From: Sinonovacula constricta
Lineage: Eukaryota > Mollusca > Bivalvia > Cardiida > Solecurtidae
Reading direction: 5' to 3'
Length of the DNA stretch: 64,000 nucleotides
Assembly: GCA_007844125.1 (NCBI GenBank)
Contig: CM017561.1
Location: 62,291,256 to 62,355,255, forward strand
This document shows, piece by piece, positions 26,556 to 41,965 of this stretch. The translations under genes were made by a program, and so were the position numbers. A model generated the notes under the pieces. The model did no database searches. It saw only the letters and a program-made list of their open reading frames with translations, and was not told where the DNA came from. The first letter of the stretch is position 1, and the number at the start of each line of letters is the position of its first letter.

Positions 26556-29443
26556 GTTCAGTAGTGGCCATCCAAGGTTAGTACAGTATTGACCATCCAA
26601 GATCTGTACAGAAGTGACCATTAATGGTCAGTACAGTAGTGACCATCTAAGATCTGTACAGTAGTGACCATCCAAGACCTGTACAGTAGTGACCATTCAA
26701 GGTCAGTACAATAGTGACCATCCAAGGTCAGTACAGTAATGACCATCAAAGATCTGTACAGAAGTGACCATTCAAGGTCAGTACAGTAGTGACCATCCAA
26801 GGTCAGTACAGTTGTGAACATTCAAGGTCAGTACAGTAGTGACCATTCAAGGTCAGTACAGTAGTGACCATCCAAGATCTGTACAGTAGTGACCATCCAA
26901 GATCTGTACAGTAGTGACCATCTAAGGTCAGTACAGTAGTGACCATCCAAGATCTGTACAGAAGTGACCATTCAAGGTCAGTACAGTAGTGACGATCCAA
27001 GGTCAGTACAGTAATGACCATCAAAGATCTGTGCAGTAGTGACCGTCTAAGGTCAGTACAGTAGTAACCATCCAAGATCTGTACAGAAGTGACAATTCAA
27101 GGTCAGTACAGTAGTAACCATCCGAGGTTAGAACAGTAGTGACCATCCAAGATCTGTACAGTAGTGACCATCCAAGATCTGTACAGTAGTGACCATCCAA
27201 GATCTGTACAGTAGTGACCATCTAAGGTCAGTACAGTAGTAACCATCCAAGATCAGTACAGTAGTGACCATTCAAGGTCAGTTCAGTAGTGACCATCCAA
27301 GGTCAGTACAGTAATGACCATCAAAGATCTGTACAGTAGTGACCATTCAAGGTCAGTACAGTAGTGACCATCCAAGATCTGTACAGAAGTGACCATTCAA
27401 GGTCAGTACAGTAGTGACCATCCAAGGTCAGTACAGTAATGACCATCAAAGATCTGTACAGTAGTGACCGTCTAAGGTCAGTACAGTAGTAACCATCCAA
27501 GATCTGTACAGAAGTGACCATTCAAGGTCAGTACAGTAGTAACCATTAAATGTTAGAACAGTAGTGACCATCCAAGATCTGTACAGTAGTGACCATCCAA
27601 GATCTGTACAGTAGTGACCATCCAAGATCTGTACAGTAGTGACCATCTAAGGTAAGTACAGTAGTAACCATCCACGATCTGTACAGAAGTGACCATTCAA
27701 GGTCAGTTCAGTAGTGACCATCCAAGGTCAGTACAGTAATGACCATCAAAGATCTGTACAGTAGTGACCATCTAAGGTCAGTACACTAGTGACCATCCAA
27801 GATCTGTACAGTAGTGACCATCCAAGATCTGTACAGAAGTGACCATTAATGGTCAGTACAGTAGTGACCATTCAAGGTCAGTACAGTAGTGACCATCCAA
27901 GATCTGTACAGAAGTGACCATTCAAGGTCAGTACAGTAGTGACCATCCAAGGTCAGTACAGTAATGACCATCAAAGATCTGTACAGTAGTGACCGTCTAA
28001 GGTCAGTACAGTAGTAACCATTAAATGTTAGAACAGTAGTGACCATCCAAGATCTGTACAGTAGTGACCATCCAAGATCTGTACAGTAGTGACCATCCAA
28101 GATCTGTACAGTAGTGACCATCTAAGGTAAGTACAGTAGTAACCATCCACGATCTGTACAGAAGTGACCATTCAAGGTCAGTTCAGTAGTGACCATCAAA
28201 GATCTGTACAGTAGTGACCATTCAAGGTCAGTACAGTAGTGACCATCTAAGGTCAGTACAGTAGTGACCATCCAAGATCTGTACAGTAGTGACCATCCAA
28301 GATCTGTACAGAAGTGACCATTAATGGTCAGTACAGTAATGACCATTCAAGGTCAGTACAGTAGTGACCATCCAAGATCTGTACAGAAGTGACCATTCAA
28401 GGTCAGTACAGTAGTGACCATCCAAGGTCAGTACAGTAATGACCATTCAAGGTTAGAACAGTAATGACCATCCAAGAACAGTACAGAAGTGACCATCCAA
28501 GGTCAGTACAGTAGTGACCATCCAAGGTCAGTATAGTAGTGACCATCCAAGATTTGTACAGAAGTGACCATCCAAGATCTGTACAGTGGTGGCCATCCAA
28601 GATTTGTTCAGAAGTGACCATCCAATGATCTGTACAGTAGTGACCATCTAAGGTCAGTACAGTAGTAACCATCCAAGATCTGTACAGAAGTGACCATTCA
28701 AGGTCAGTACAGTAATGACCATCCAAAGTCAGTACAGTAGTGACCATCCAAGATCTGTACAGTAGTGACCATCTAAGGTCAGTACAGTAGTAACCATCCA
28801 AGATCTGTACAGAAGTGACCATTCAAGGTTAGTACAGTAGTGACCATCCAAGATCTGTACAGTAGTAACCATCCAAGGTTAGTACAGTAGTGACCATCCA
28901 AGATCTGTACAGTAGTGACCATCCAAGATCTGTACAGTAGTAACCATCCAAGGTTAGTACAGTAATGACCATCCAAATTCAGTACAGTAGTGACCATTCA
29001 AGATCTGTACAGTAGTGACCATCTAAGGTCAGTACAGTAGTAACCATCCAAGATCAGTACAGTAGTGACCATTCAAGATCTGTACAGTAGTGACCATCCA
29101 AGGTCAGTACAGTAGTGACCATCCAAGGTCAGTACAGTAGTAACCATCCAAGATCTGTACAGAAGTGACCATTCAAGGTTAGTACAGTAGTGACCATCCA
29201 AGATCTGTACAGTAGTAACCATCCAAGGTTAGTACAGTAGTGACCATCCAAGGTTAGTACAGTAGTGACCATCCAAGATCAATACAGTAGTGACCATCCA
29301 AGATCTGTACAGTAATGACCATCCAAGGTCAGTACAGTAATGACCATCCAAAGTCAGTACAGTAGTAACCATCCAAGGTTAGTACAGTAGTGACCATCCA
29401 AGATCTGTACGGTAGTGACCATCCAAGATCAGTAAAGAGGTGT
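26556..29443. repeat. Minisatellite array B, 25-bp monomer, about 115 copies
   Basis: The monomer is GTACAGTAGTGACCATCCAA followed by GATCT or GGTCA. The 25-bp unit shifts frame each copy, and the minus strand has long stretches without stops, giving frames of 66-139 codons reading TVLTLDGHYCTDL-like repeats. A block near 27340-27500 recurs near 27866-28030, about 525 bp or 21 monomers away. Monomers with GGTCA contain a GGTCA...TGACC inverted repeat and a YCAAGGTCA motif. The array lies in Wnt intron 1. Confidence 0.97.
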
Positions 29444-32400
29444 CCATACAGGGAAGGTTTGTATTGATACTTTTCAGTCAACATTTTAAAGGTGGTACCG
29501 GCAGTGTGCGTATATAAAATACATGTTACAATATCCAACTACTGCTTTGGGGAATGTGGGCAGAATTTCTGCATAAAGACATACCTAAGTATAAATAATG
29601 AAGATTTAACACTATCTATACTGTTAGACAGTACTTATCACAAACAAAAACTCTAAATGTTAATTCTTGCCAAACCTATAAAAAACCGATAGTGGTATTT
29701 GCTAAGAACAGGTGTCGACTTCAGAGTGGATTACCTAGATGACAATATATGATCTCAAAAGTAAGGGGCCAAGTGGTTTTCTTAATTTAAAATTAGCTAT
29801 CTCTGCAGCGTGGCTCAGATAGGAAACACTATAAGGATTTTTGCTTGACTGGTCACACAAGCCTAATGCATCACTGAACTGCATTTTGCAGGACCTTTTC
29901 AGGTAACAATGACTGATTTGGTTATTTGAGAGAAATGGCTCACACTGAGACCACTTATAACGCTTATTAACTGTTTTGCTTACGTGGAATCCTGTTCTAG
30001 TGGTATGTTACACTAAAATGCTTCTCACTCGTAGAAAACTATATTTCAGTGTCGTATTAATAACACATGATAAAGGAATATTGTCATGGGCACTACGTTT
30101 TTCTATACATAGAACTACAGTATTGCGCATTCAATTTGATCCTAGTACTTGAAATATTATTATTTTAGACAACTTAAAAAAAAAGATCAACTCGATACAC
30201 GTAATTATGTAGTTTATTTAAATGATTATTGAATGATTATAAATTAAAAAAAACAACCCCGAACAGTTCTTTAAACCTAGAAATGCGGGTGTTCTTATGG
30301 CATTTTCAAATCTAAGATAATTTTTAAATGTATTTGAACGCACACAAGCTTAAAACCATCTACATCAAATACATCAAATCCTTTTTATTTCATTGAAGCA
30401 TACTTGACATTATCAAAGGCAAAACGATGGCCAAACTGTATTAGCTTACACATTCGAGCGATTGAAGCCATATGTTCACATCGTTGTGGGTAAATAAATC
30501 AGAATGTAAAATTTTGTTCTGTCATTTACTATCTTGTCGTCATCGTCGTCGTCGTCATTTAAAATGACATTAAAGCATGGTCTTGATTACCAACGCCTCC
30601 TTCGAACTTTATCAACTTGTCAAATTGTATTAACTATATATCAGTCAGAAAACATGAATTAAAGGTAAATGATCAGTGAGGTACGCGTTATATATACAGT
30701 TAAGGACTTGTATCTTAGACGATACCAGGGAAATTATCCGAAATTATCCGACCGACATTAGGTATTTTAAGAAAAATCGGTACGTGTCCGTTGAAACGTG
30801 CTCTAAGGGACAAATCATTTAACATTCTATTGATTTCGTTGTGCATATTCAGATATTTATGCATTAAAGGTGAGATTGGCAACAGAGTTGTTGCCAGTGT
30901 TGTATTTGTCGTTGTCATCGTCGTTATTGTTTCGAGTTAGGCGCTTTTCTCAGCTTTACGATTAGTCAATAACATTTAGTAGAAGTCATCAGATGATTGT
31001 ATACCAATTCATGATTATTTTTAGGTATAGAGTTGATTCCGCTTATTTGCATACATCATTTCCCAGACAAAATTATGCAAATAACCGAAATATGTGTGAA
31101 ATCGAAAAACGATATATGAGTACGATGTCAATGAGCGTCTTTTTTTTTAGTTGCCAAAAATTGAATTGTATATTGTTATAATGCCAAATGTATCTATCTT
31201 CGTCGTAAAACAACATTGTAGATACAAGTATTACCAGAAAAACGCAACACATTCTATTAAAACACGACACTTGTACTTTTAGAATCACACGAGGCCGATT
31301 ACACTTAAGTGCATCTAGAAAAGCAGCATTAAAGACGAGGCCATGTTGACTCTGCTCAAAGTTGATGATGATCTGGTTGAAATACAATACGATTGATGTA
31401 CCTTATGTGGCCATCACGGGCGTATAAGGCGTATAAATGATACCAATTATCCTCTTTAAATATTGAATTAGCAGACTCAAGAATGTCAAGTGTTACTGTT
31501 GCGTATTAATTAATATTCAGGTCTTGGAAGAGTGGGTGGACGAGACGTATTAAACGTTAAAGAAGATTGACAATTTTGACAATTAAGGACTTTTCAGATC
31601 AATTTTATTTATGTGGACATGGCAGTTTTAAATTAGTTTTCACATGCGGAGTAGGCAGTTGATTCCTGGTGCATAAAATAAATGCCATAAATAATTGCAA
31701 TAATCATGACGAATAATACTTTTTATAAGTATTGAATGATGTATCTGACACTATAATTAAGATGATCAAAAGATTTAAACGTTTTTTTCCACATCTCTTA
31801 ACATCTATAAAATGTCCTGATTATTGACTGCCTCTTCCCCTCCCCTCATTTAATTTACGTCATCATGTCTCTTCTTTCGTGTCCTTTCGCTCATTTCATT
31901 CATTTCTCTCTATTTACGTTCATGCACTCGTTTCAAGCATTTGTCCCTATCTATGTATCTATGCTAATTTCCTTTATTTCTCTACATCCATTTAATGCTC
32001 TCTCATCATCATTTGTCTCTGTGTTCATCCACTAATTTGTATTCCCATTCTTGTTCATCCGCTTCTTCCTTCAGTTCTTCTCTAGTTTAAAACCTTTCTA
32101 CATCGACATTTAGGTCAGAATTTTCACCACTTTCTCTATCTCATTACCTATAAAGATCTAGAAGATGGGAGAACAAATTTTAGGGTTTTTCACTTTGTCA
32201 ATTTGTTTCCAGGAATTCGAGGTTCTGTTGCAGGAATAAAGCTTACGTTTCGGTCACCTTGTTATTACATATATACCATTTTAACTCTGATGAAAATATC
32301 TTTACCCTAGATGAATATTCTGTTGACTTTATATGACATATTGAGAAATTTAAAATATAACGTTTTAATGACCTTGAATTCAACCTAAATGTAACTCACC

Positions 32401-34751
32401 AAGGAAAATTATAGAACAATTGTGGTTGATTCTCGTTTGTCTTGCATGTTTGTTTTAGAATAAATATCATGTAGGTAATTTCAATATGTCGTACAGATAA
32501 TCTAGACGGGCTGTATCACCATATCAACAGCGAACAAGCAATCACAGTTGTAACAGTAGAAAAGAGATACAAGTTACAGTCCAGATAGACGGCGAACCAT
32601 CAAAACACGTGTAAAACATCTCATATCAAGCACATAAAATAGTTTCTACTGGTAACATTGACAGATTAATTTCTTTTATCACGCTGCATCTTGTAAATAA
32701 AACATACTTTGTCATCTTCTTGCATCTACATCTATTAATATTGCCTGAGACTTAGCATCAAATAGGGCAGATCTTGATCAGACAGCTCACAGTAGGTAGG
32801 TCTTGATTTAGACAACTTGCCTGTGTCTTAACAATAGGTGATTAGCAGCTAGGAGTCAAAGCACAGTGTTTGCACATGATGGTTCTCAACTTATACCATT
32901 GTGATCTAAATGTTTTGACACGTGGTAGATTAAATCATTGATATATATATATTAGAATATATTTTTCGGCACAATGCAAACACAAAGTTGTTTTTATCAG
33001 GTTATATAAGTAATATACTAATAGACATAGGTGTGCATTTGAATGATTTTATAATGTAAGAAGTGGAAATAGTAATACCTTAAAGGCCTTAATTAGAACC
33101 CATCCATGTTCCAAGATAGCACATTGCAGGGCGATCACAGTGGAAAGGGGCCATACACTAATAAGTGCGTGTTGTTGTGTACATGAAATGCTTCGAAATT
33201 TTGAATGTAGTACAATAAAAGGCATGCTTGTATTTGCATTGTTAACATATATATGGTTTGAGACAAAAAATATGGGCGAGTTAAACTGAATAATGTTAAG
33301 GTTAGAGGCTTCACTTTATTCCCCTGTGCCTAACAATATAGCGGCTGTTTTAAGTTCCATCTTTCTGCTTAAATTCATACTGTCTACATCAACGAAAACT
33401 TGCATCTTCCTGCATGTACTGGTAATTGTTTATTAATCTATATAACTTTGTATAACTCAATTGTGTGTTAAAAACATGCATATATAATTGTTTTATAATA
33501 ATGCCTTAAATATAGAAATATTGAGTACGATTTAGATAAAACAAATATAGACAAATCACTGTGATTTTGGTGTGTTTAAATTGGGCCATAATAAAATAAA
33601 TATGAGCACTAATGCATGTGTAAAAATGCCTTTGGCAGCTCAGTACACATTATCTATTTGCACATTTATGTATATGAGGAATTGCGTGTATACATCTCAT
33701 ATAGTTAAACATACGTAAACTTCATAAAAACATTTGTTATGACATGACTAGCGAGTACCCAGAAATTCCAAAAGTTAATGAATGAAGTTTTAAATTTGTA
33801 TGTGTATATATCCAACAGAGAAACATTAAAATGCATTAATTACTGGCTACAGCTTACGGTTATGGTAAAGACTGGCTTTTTAAAACATCATTGACTAAAA
33901 TATGTCATGATAATATATAAACACATATGTATATATCATTTATTATTTTCAGAGTTAGAATCCAAGCAACAAACGTGTGCATGTTTTAACAATGACTAAG
34001 AGACTTGAAACTAGAAACTGAACTGTGCAACTGCCTTAAAAGAACCTTTGATGTCAGCGACCGATGGCTTATTGGCAAATTATGCAGGCATGTCTATTTG
34101 CTCACGTGTGACTTAGAGACTCCCCGAGAACTGGGCCTTGGTAACGCATCAAAGTATTCATACATATTTAAAAGTAAAGAGAAAAACATGTCCTCCATGG
34201 TGCTTGACACGTTTTGTATCTTTTATTCCGTGCACGTTTGTCAACTGGAAAGGCATTACGATAACTCGATCGGACATAAACCTGATATCAGAAGAAAATT
34301 GCAAAATTCAAAATATATAACATACGTGTATTAAAAAATCAACTTCTCTTTGGAAAAAATATTTATCAATAACATGATCCTTCTTTAAAAAAGTATGCTT
34401 TCATTTATAAAAAACACACACACTTTTTATTATAACCCTTTTTAAATATACAACTTCCATTCATGTAGATTAATGTGTTTTATTATGATTTGGCAATGCT
34501 TTAGGTTTGTAAGTCCTAAATATAAATAATTTGGCATTTGCAGAGTTATTATTACTGATTTGAATATTTTACTTAGTATACTAAAAGTAAAAATAATGCA
34601 GTTTGTTCGTTGTCAATTTTTATTTACGCTCATTTTGTAACTATCAGCTCTTTTCCCCAAGTATTTTAACTAATACCAAACTCCAAGCTCTTTACTCATT
34701 ACAGCATGCACTATGAAGCAATCAGTAAAGACTTTGTAGCTTAAAATAACA
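29444..34751. other. No gene seen; pyrimidine tract and GTC microsatellite
   Basis: This intronic stretch has a short (GTC)n tract at 30536-30557 and a strongly pyrimidine-rich plus strand at about 31810-32100. A 21-bp stretch at 32769-32789 matches the left edge of array C with one difference. The frame at 34005-34334 (109 codons) matches nothing I recognise. Confidence 0.55.
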
Positions 34752-37700
34752 CAGATCTTAATCAGACAGCTCCAAACATGCAAATCCTAGTCAGAGAGCT
34801 CCATACATGCAGATCCTGATCAGTTCAAAACGGGCCTAATCAGAAAGTTCCATACGGGCCTAATCAGACAGCTCCAAACGGACCTGATTAGACAGCTCCA
34901 AACGTGCCTGATCAGACAGCTCCATACGGGCCTGATCAGACAGCTCTAAACGGGCCTGATTAGACAGCTCCATACGGGCCTGATCAGACAGTTCAAAACG
35001 GTCCAGATCAGACAGTTCAAAACGGGCCTGATCAGACAGCCCCAAACATGCTTGATCAGACAACCCCAAACGTGCTTTATCAGGCAGCTCCCAACGGACC
35101 TGATCAGACATTTCAAAACGGGCCAGATCAGACAGTTCAAAACGGGCCTGATCAGACAGCTCCAAACGGACCTGATTAGACAGTTCAAAACGGGCCAGAT
35201 CAGACAGTTCAAAACGGGCCTGATCAGACAGCTCCAAACGGACCTGATTAGACAGCTCCAAACGTGCTTTATCAGGCAGCTCCCAACGGACCTGATCAGA
35301 CAGTTCAAAACGGGCCTGATCAGACAGCTCCAAACGGACCTGATTAGACAGCTCCAAACGTGCTTTATCAGGCAGCTCCCAACGGACCTGATCAGGCAGT
35401 TCAAAACGAGCCAGATCAGACAGTTCAAAACGGGCCTGATCAGACAGCTCCAAACGGACCTGATTAGACAGCTCCAAACGTGCCTGATCAGACAGCTCAA
35501 TACGGGCCTGATCAGACAGCTCTAAACGGGCCTGATTAGACAGCTCCATATGGGCCTGATCAGTCAGTTCAAAACGGGCCAGATCAGACAGTTCAATACG
35601 GGCCTGATCAGACAGCTCCAAACGTGATTGATCAGACAGCTCCAAACGTGCTTTATCAGGCAGCTCCCAACGGACCTGATCAGACAGCCCCAAACATGCT
35701 TGACCAGACAGCTACAAACATGCTTGATCAGACAGTTCCAAACGGGCCTGATCAGACAGCTCCAAACGTTCTTGATCAGACAGCCCCAAACGGGCCTGAT
35801 CAGACAGCTCCAAGCGTTCTTGATCAGACAGCTCCAAACATGCTTTATCAGGCAGCTTCCAATGGGCCTGATCAGACAGCCCCAAACATGCTTGACCAGA
35901 CAGTTCCAAACGGGCCTGATCAGACAGCCCCAAACATGCTTGATCAGACAGTTCCAAACGGGCCTGATCAGACAGCTCCAAACGTTCTTGATCAGACAGC
36001 TCCAAACATGCTTTATCAGGCAGCTTCCAAGGGGCCTGATCAGACAGCCCCAAACATGCTTGACCAGACAGCCCCAAACATGCTTGATCAGACAGTTCCA
36101 AACGGGCCTGATCAGACAGCTCCAAACGTTCTTGATCAGACAGCTCCAAACATGCTTTATCAGGCAGCTTCCAATGGGCCTGATCAGACAGCCCCAAACA
36201 TGCTTGACCAGACAGCCCCAAACATGCTTGATCAGACAGTTCCAAACGGGCCTGATCAGACAGCTCCAAACGTTCTTGATCAGACAGTTCCAAACGGGCC
36301 TGATCAGACAGCTCCAAACATGCTTGATCAGACAGCTCCAAACATGCTTGATCGGACAGCTCCAAACGTACCTGATCAGACAGCTCCATACGGGCCTGAT
36401 CAGACAGTTCCAAACGGGCCTGATCAGACAGCTCCAAACGTGCTTGATCAGACAGCTCCAAACGGGCCAGATCAGACAGCTCCAAACGTGCTTTATCAGG
36501 CAGCTCCAAACGTACTTGATCAGGCAGCTCCAAACGTGCCTGATCAGACAGCTCCAAACGTGCTTGATCAGACAGCCCCAAACGTGCTTTATCAGGCAGC
36601 TCCAAACGTGCTTAATCAGACAGCTCCAAACGTGCTTTATCAGGCAGCTCCCAACGGACCTGATCAGACAGCCCCAAACATGCTTGATCAGACAGCTCCA
36701 AACGTGCTTTATCAGACAGCTCCAAACGTGCTTTATCAGGCAGCTCCCAACGGACCTGATCAGACAGCCCCAAACGTGCTTGATCAGACAGCTCCAAACG
36801 TGCTTGATCAGACAGCTCCAAACGTGCTTGATCAGACAGCCCCAAACGTGCTTTATCAGGCAGCTCCAAACGTGCTTTATCAGGCAGCTCCCAACGGACC
36901 TGATCAGACAGTTCAAAACATGCTTGATCAGACAGTTCCAAACGTGCTTTATCAGGCAGCTTCCAATGGGTCTGATCAGACAGCCACAAACATGCTTGAT
37001 CAGACAGCCCCAAACGTGCTTTATCAGGCAGCTCCCAACGGACCTGATCAGACAGCCCCAAACATGCTTGATCAGACAGCCCCAAACGTGCTTTATCAGG
37101 CAGCTCCAAACGTGCTTTATCAGGCAGCTCCCAACGGACCTGATCAGACAGCCCCAAACATGCTTGACCAGACAGCCACAAACATGCTTGATCAGACAGT
37201 TCCAAACGGGCCTGATCAGACAGCCACAAACATGCTTGATCAGACCGCTGCAAACGTGCTTAGTCAGACAGCTTCAAACGCGCCTCATCAGACGGCCCCA
37301 AGCGTGCTTAGTCAGACAGCTATAAAACGTGCCTAATCGGCCAGCTCATTGTAGGCCTGATCATATAGCTCCAAACATGCTTGATCAGACAGCTCCAAAC
37401 GTGCCTGATCAGACAGCTCCATACGGGCCTGATCAGACAGCTCCAAACGGATCTGATCAGACAGCTCCAAGCGTGCATGATCAGACAGTTCCAAACGGGC
37501 CTGATCAGACAGTTTCAAACGTGCCTGATCAGACAGTTCCAAACGTGCCTGATCAGACAGCTCCATACGGGCCTGATCAGACAGCCCCAAACGGATCTGA
37601 TCAGACAGCTCCAAACGGGTCTGTTCAGACAGTTCCAAACGTGCCTGATCAGACAGTTTCAAACGTGCCTGATCAGCCAGCTCCATACGGGCCTGATCAC

Positions 37701-37814
37701 ACAGCTCCAAACGGGTTTGATCAGACAGCTTTAAACGTGCTTGATCAGACAGTTCCAAACGTGCTTGATCGTACAGCTCCAAGCGTGTGTGATCAGACAG
37801 CTCCAAACATGCCT
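34752..37814. repeat. Minisatellite array C, 24-bp monomer, about 127 copies
   Basis: The monomer is CTGATCAGACAGCTCCAAAC followed by GGGC, GTGC or ATGC variants. Because 24 is a multiple of 3, frames without stops run for hundreds of codons on both strands. Plus 35624-37336 gives 570 codons (octapeptide DQTAPN-G/V/M-P/L). Minus 35564-36916 gives 450 codons (CLIKHVWS-like). Other frames overlap both. Simultaneous openness in several frames is a property of the unit and is not evidence for a gene. A second variant (GTGCTTTATCAGGCAGCTCC) is interspersed. Edge units are degenerate. The array lies in Wnt intron 1. Confidence 0.97.
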
Positions 37815-40150
37815 ACTTACAAAAACTCATACGTACCGCGGCTTTTCTGTTCTATACATTTGAAACGTTAAGCTTGAGTCTGAGATCATCCTCAAGTCTC
37901 TAATTGTTTGGATCGCTATTTTAAATCCGACCATTAAGATGTTTGTAGATGATCACCGTCGCAACCTCAAAGATTAATAACATTGGGCCAAGAATGCCAT
38001 ACGAAGTTCAGCGAATCAAAATATTCCCTGTTTTAAAATAAAGGATTGATAAACTATTCGGTCCCGCTGTTTAAAATAAACTTGTGTTGTTTTAAAATAA
38101 AAAGCCTTTCGTACATACATACTCTCGGTCTGATGTATTGACTGTGTATTCTTTACCATTCGCACAGCGCGCTGGTTTATAAAACAAATTGGGTTTAAAC
38201 AAAGTGATAACTGGAGTTATAATTGATCGGCGTTGGCATAATGGTGTTTTAATAGTTATAAATGACATATTTATCCATAGCCAATTAAGATAGCGTTTAT
38301 AAACACACCATTCACAAATATTCACATCATTTATGTCTAACTCGTATATATAACAAAACATAAGATATTATCTGTTCTTTTTCTAGTAAATGCGTTAGTC
38401 GTTTTATTCTTCTTGGTCCTGTGATGAGACAGTGTGCATACATTTGCGGTTAACAGCGTGAAAAAGCACATTCCTTGTCAACGAAACGAAAATAAACGTA
38501 ACAAAGGTTGATAAATTTTAAGAAGGGCTGATTATATTTTGTTTTGAGTCGATTAAAATTTTATCATATAATTTTAATTACAATCTCATCTATTCACGTA
38601 TTAAAATGACATGCGAGATTTATTTTTATTTCTAATTACATTGAGACTATTTAGAACACAATATTTGTGAAAATCGAAACTTCAATCTCTGATTTTATAA
38701 AACAAGACGATTTATTTTCATCGGTCAAAACCAAGCAAAAGGATTTCGACACAATGAACCTGGGGAACGAAAGTTTGCTTTTATGATTTTTACGGTAAAA
38801 TATTTCCGTGCAATTTGTGGTTAAAACAGTAATAATACTCGACGATTATTTGACATCATGAAATGTAAAAAAAAAAATGAAAATATAGAACCGTAGTTTA
38901 CCATTTTAATGCTACAATTATTTACAAGCCTGAAGCAATGTTAGTTTGCTAACGGCAGCAAATAGTTATGATCCGGATTAGACAACTCCTAGAGGAAAAC
39001 TCCCTGAACAGGCTCTACAATAATCACATAAGCTTTATCAGTACGTGCTAAGCCGGTTAAGAGTTGAAAAAAAAACTTCAATTTCAGCTGGTATTAAATG
39101 TATTGAACAAAAGGCTGCTGAATACCAAATATCCACAAATATACCTCTTATGTCTTATGTCTTATTAATTAAATCTGGAATAAAATAGAAGATTTCGTCT
39201 AAAAATTTCTTCCTATATTATAAATGATAAAAGGCATAAATGCATATAAATTCATAATATAATAATGGGATGTGTTATCTTACCACATCTATTGATGTTT
39301 AAACCCGTTACTGGACATTGGGGGGTCTCATTAAACAATTATAGTGATACAGGGATCATATAAATGAAATGATCATATAAAGATGACATTTAAAAAACAA
39401 TTAAAAGTCATTTTTACAAAACAACACTTAATACATTATATAAGTCATGAACTTATCATTTGAAACTTATACAGATCTATTGAAATTTATATAAAACTTC
39501 AAATATAGCATACTAAATCTATAAATGATCGAAAAGAAAGATATAACGTTAATTAAATATGCCAAAATACCAATAAAAAATATTTTCTCTATTAAGTGAT
39601 AACATTTTATTTATTTTATATGACCCTGATTAAACTCCAATGTACCAAACAAAAAGACAAATTACGATTGACTATGCATGTAATGTTTGCTAGCCTCGAA
39701 AAAATGATAAATTAAAATATTTGATGTATTACCCCTGGTAAACGAAACTTAAATGCAGAACGATATAAACGCATTGTTCGCATACCTAACGTGTTATATG
39801 CGCCTATTTTATTTTGTTGCGATTAAAAGATAACACGATATTTAGAATTAGGTTGTGTCTTTGAAAATACAACTTTATATTTTTCCTAATAGGACAAATA
39901 GCTTGCAACATGTCGAATAAAATATTATCTCCAATGCTTAATGTTTAACTGTTTACAAATTTTAGAAAACATATTTGGTGAAATTAAACTATAAAACTGA
40001 CAGGAGATGATAGTTAGTTATAATATATGATCTGTACTTATCATATTAAACGAGCTATCTCCTTTACAACGATCTTCAGATCTTTATTGTTTCTGTTATA
40101 TTCATACTTATTTATATGTGCATATACGTTGTGTTTTTTTTTCAATCGAT
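37815..40150. other. No gene seen
   Basis: AT-rich intronic sequence with no recognised exon or element. The short frame at 38092-38361 has no family motif. Confidence 0.6.
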
Positions 40151-41873
<1,723 letters not shown>

Positions 41874-41965
41874 ATCCAATTTGCAGATACATTCCCTTGA
41901 AGAATGAGCGCACACACGAGAATCCCTTTAATCCAAGTGTTTAACTGTCGCGTATGTAGTTCCAT
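41874..41965 (-). CDS. Wnt: Wnt family ligand, exon 1 with start codon and signal peptide
   Basis: This exon encodes 30 codons plus two bases, starting at ATG 41965-41963 and ending at a consensus GTAAGT donor (GT at 41873-41872). The product starts MELHTRQLNTWIK, continues into a hydrophobic core (GILVCALILQG) and has a likely signal peptidase site after VSA (residue 28), leaving mature NW. An in-frame TAA at 42038-42040, 25 codons upstream with no ATG between, supports this start. The intron phase (two bases, AT) matches exon 2, which begins with one base (G); together they encode Met, giving NWMYLGI. Wnt4 (NWLYL) and vertebrate WNT16 (NWMWLGI) have similar mature N-termini as I recall them. 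The open reading frame is too short to be found by length alone. The link to exon 2 is inferred from phase, strand and motif continuity, not from a transcript. Confidence 0.82.

Noticed and set aside
26556..29443. CRISPR-like array
   Set aside because: Repeats are contiguous 25-bp units with no unique spacers, in eukaryotic intronic sequence.
34005..34334. 109-codon plus-strand frame
   Set aside because: It has no recognisable domain and no supporting promoter, splice or conservation signal.
35624..37336. 570-codon plus-strand frame and 450-codon minus-strand frame as genes
   Set aside because: Both are translations of the 24-bp tandem unit; several frames on both strands are open together and substitutions fall on all codon positions.
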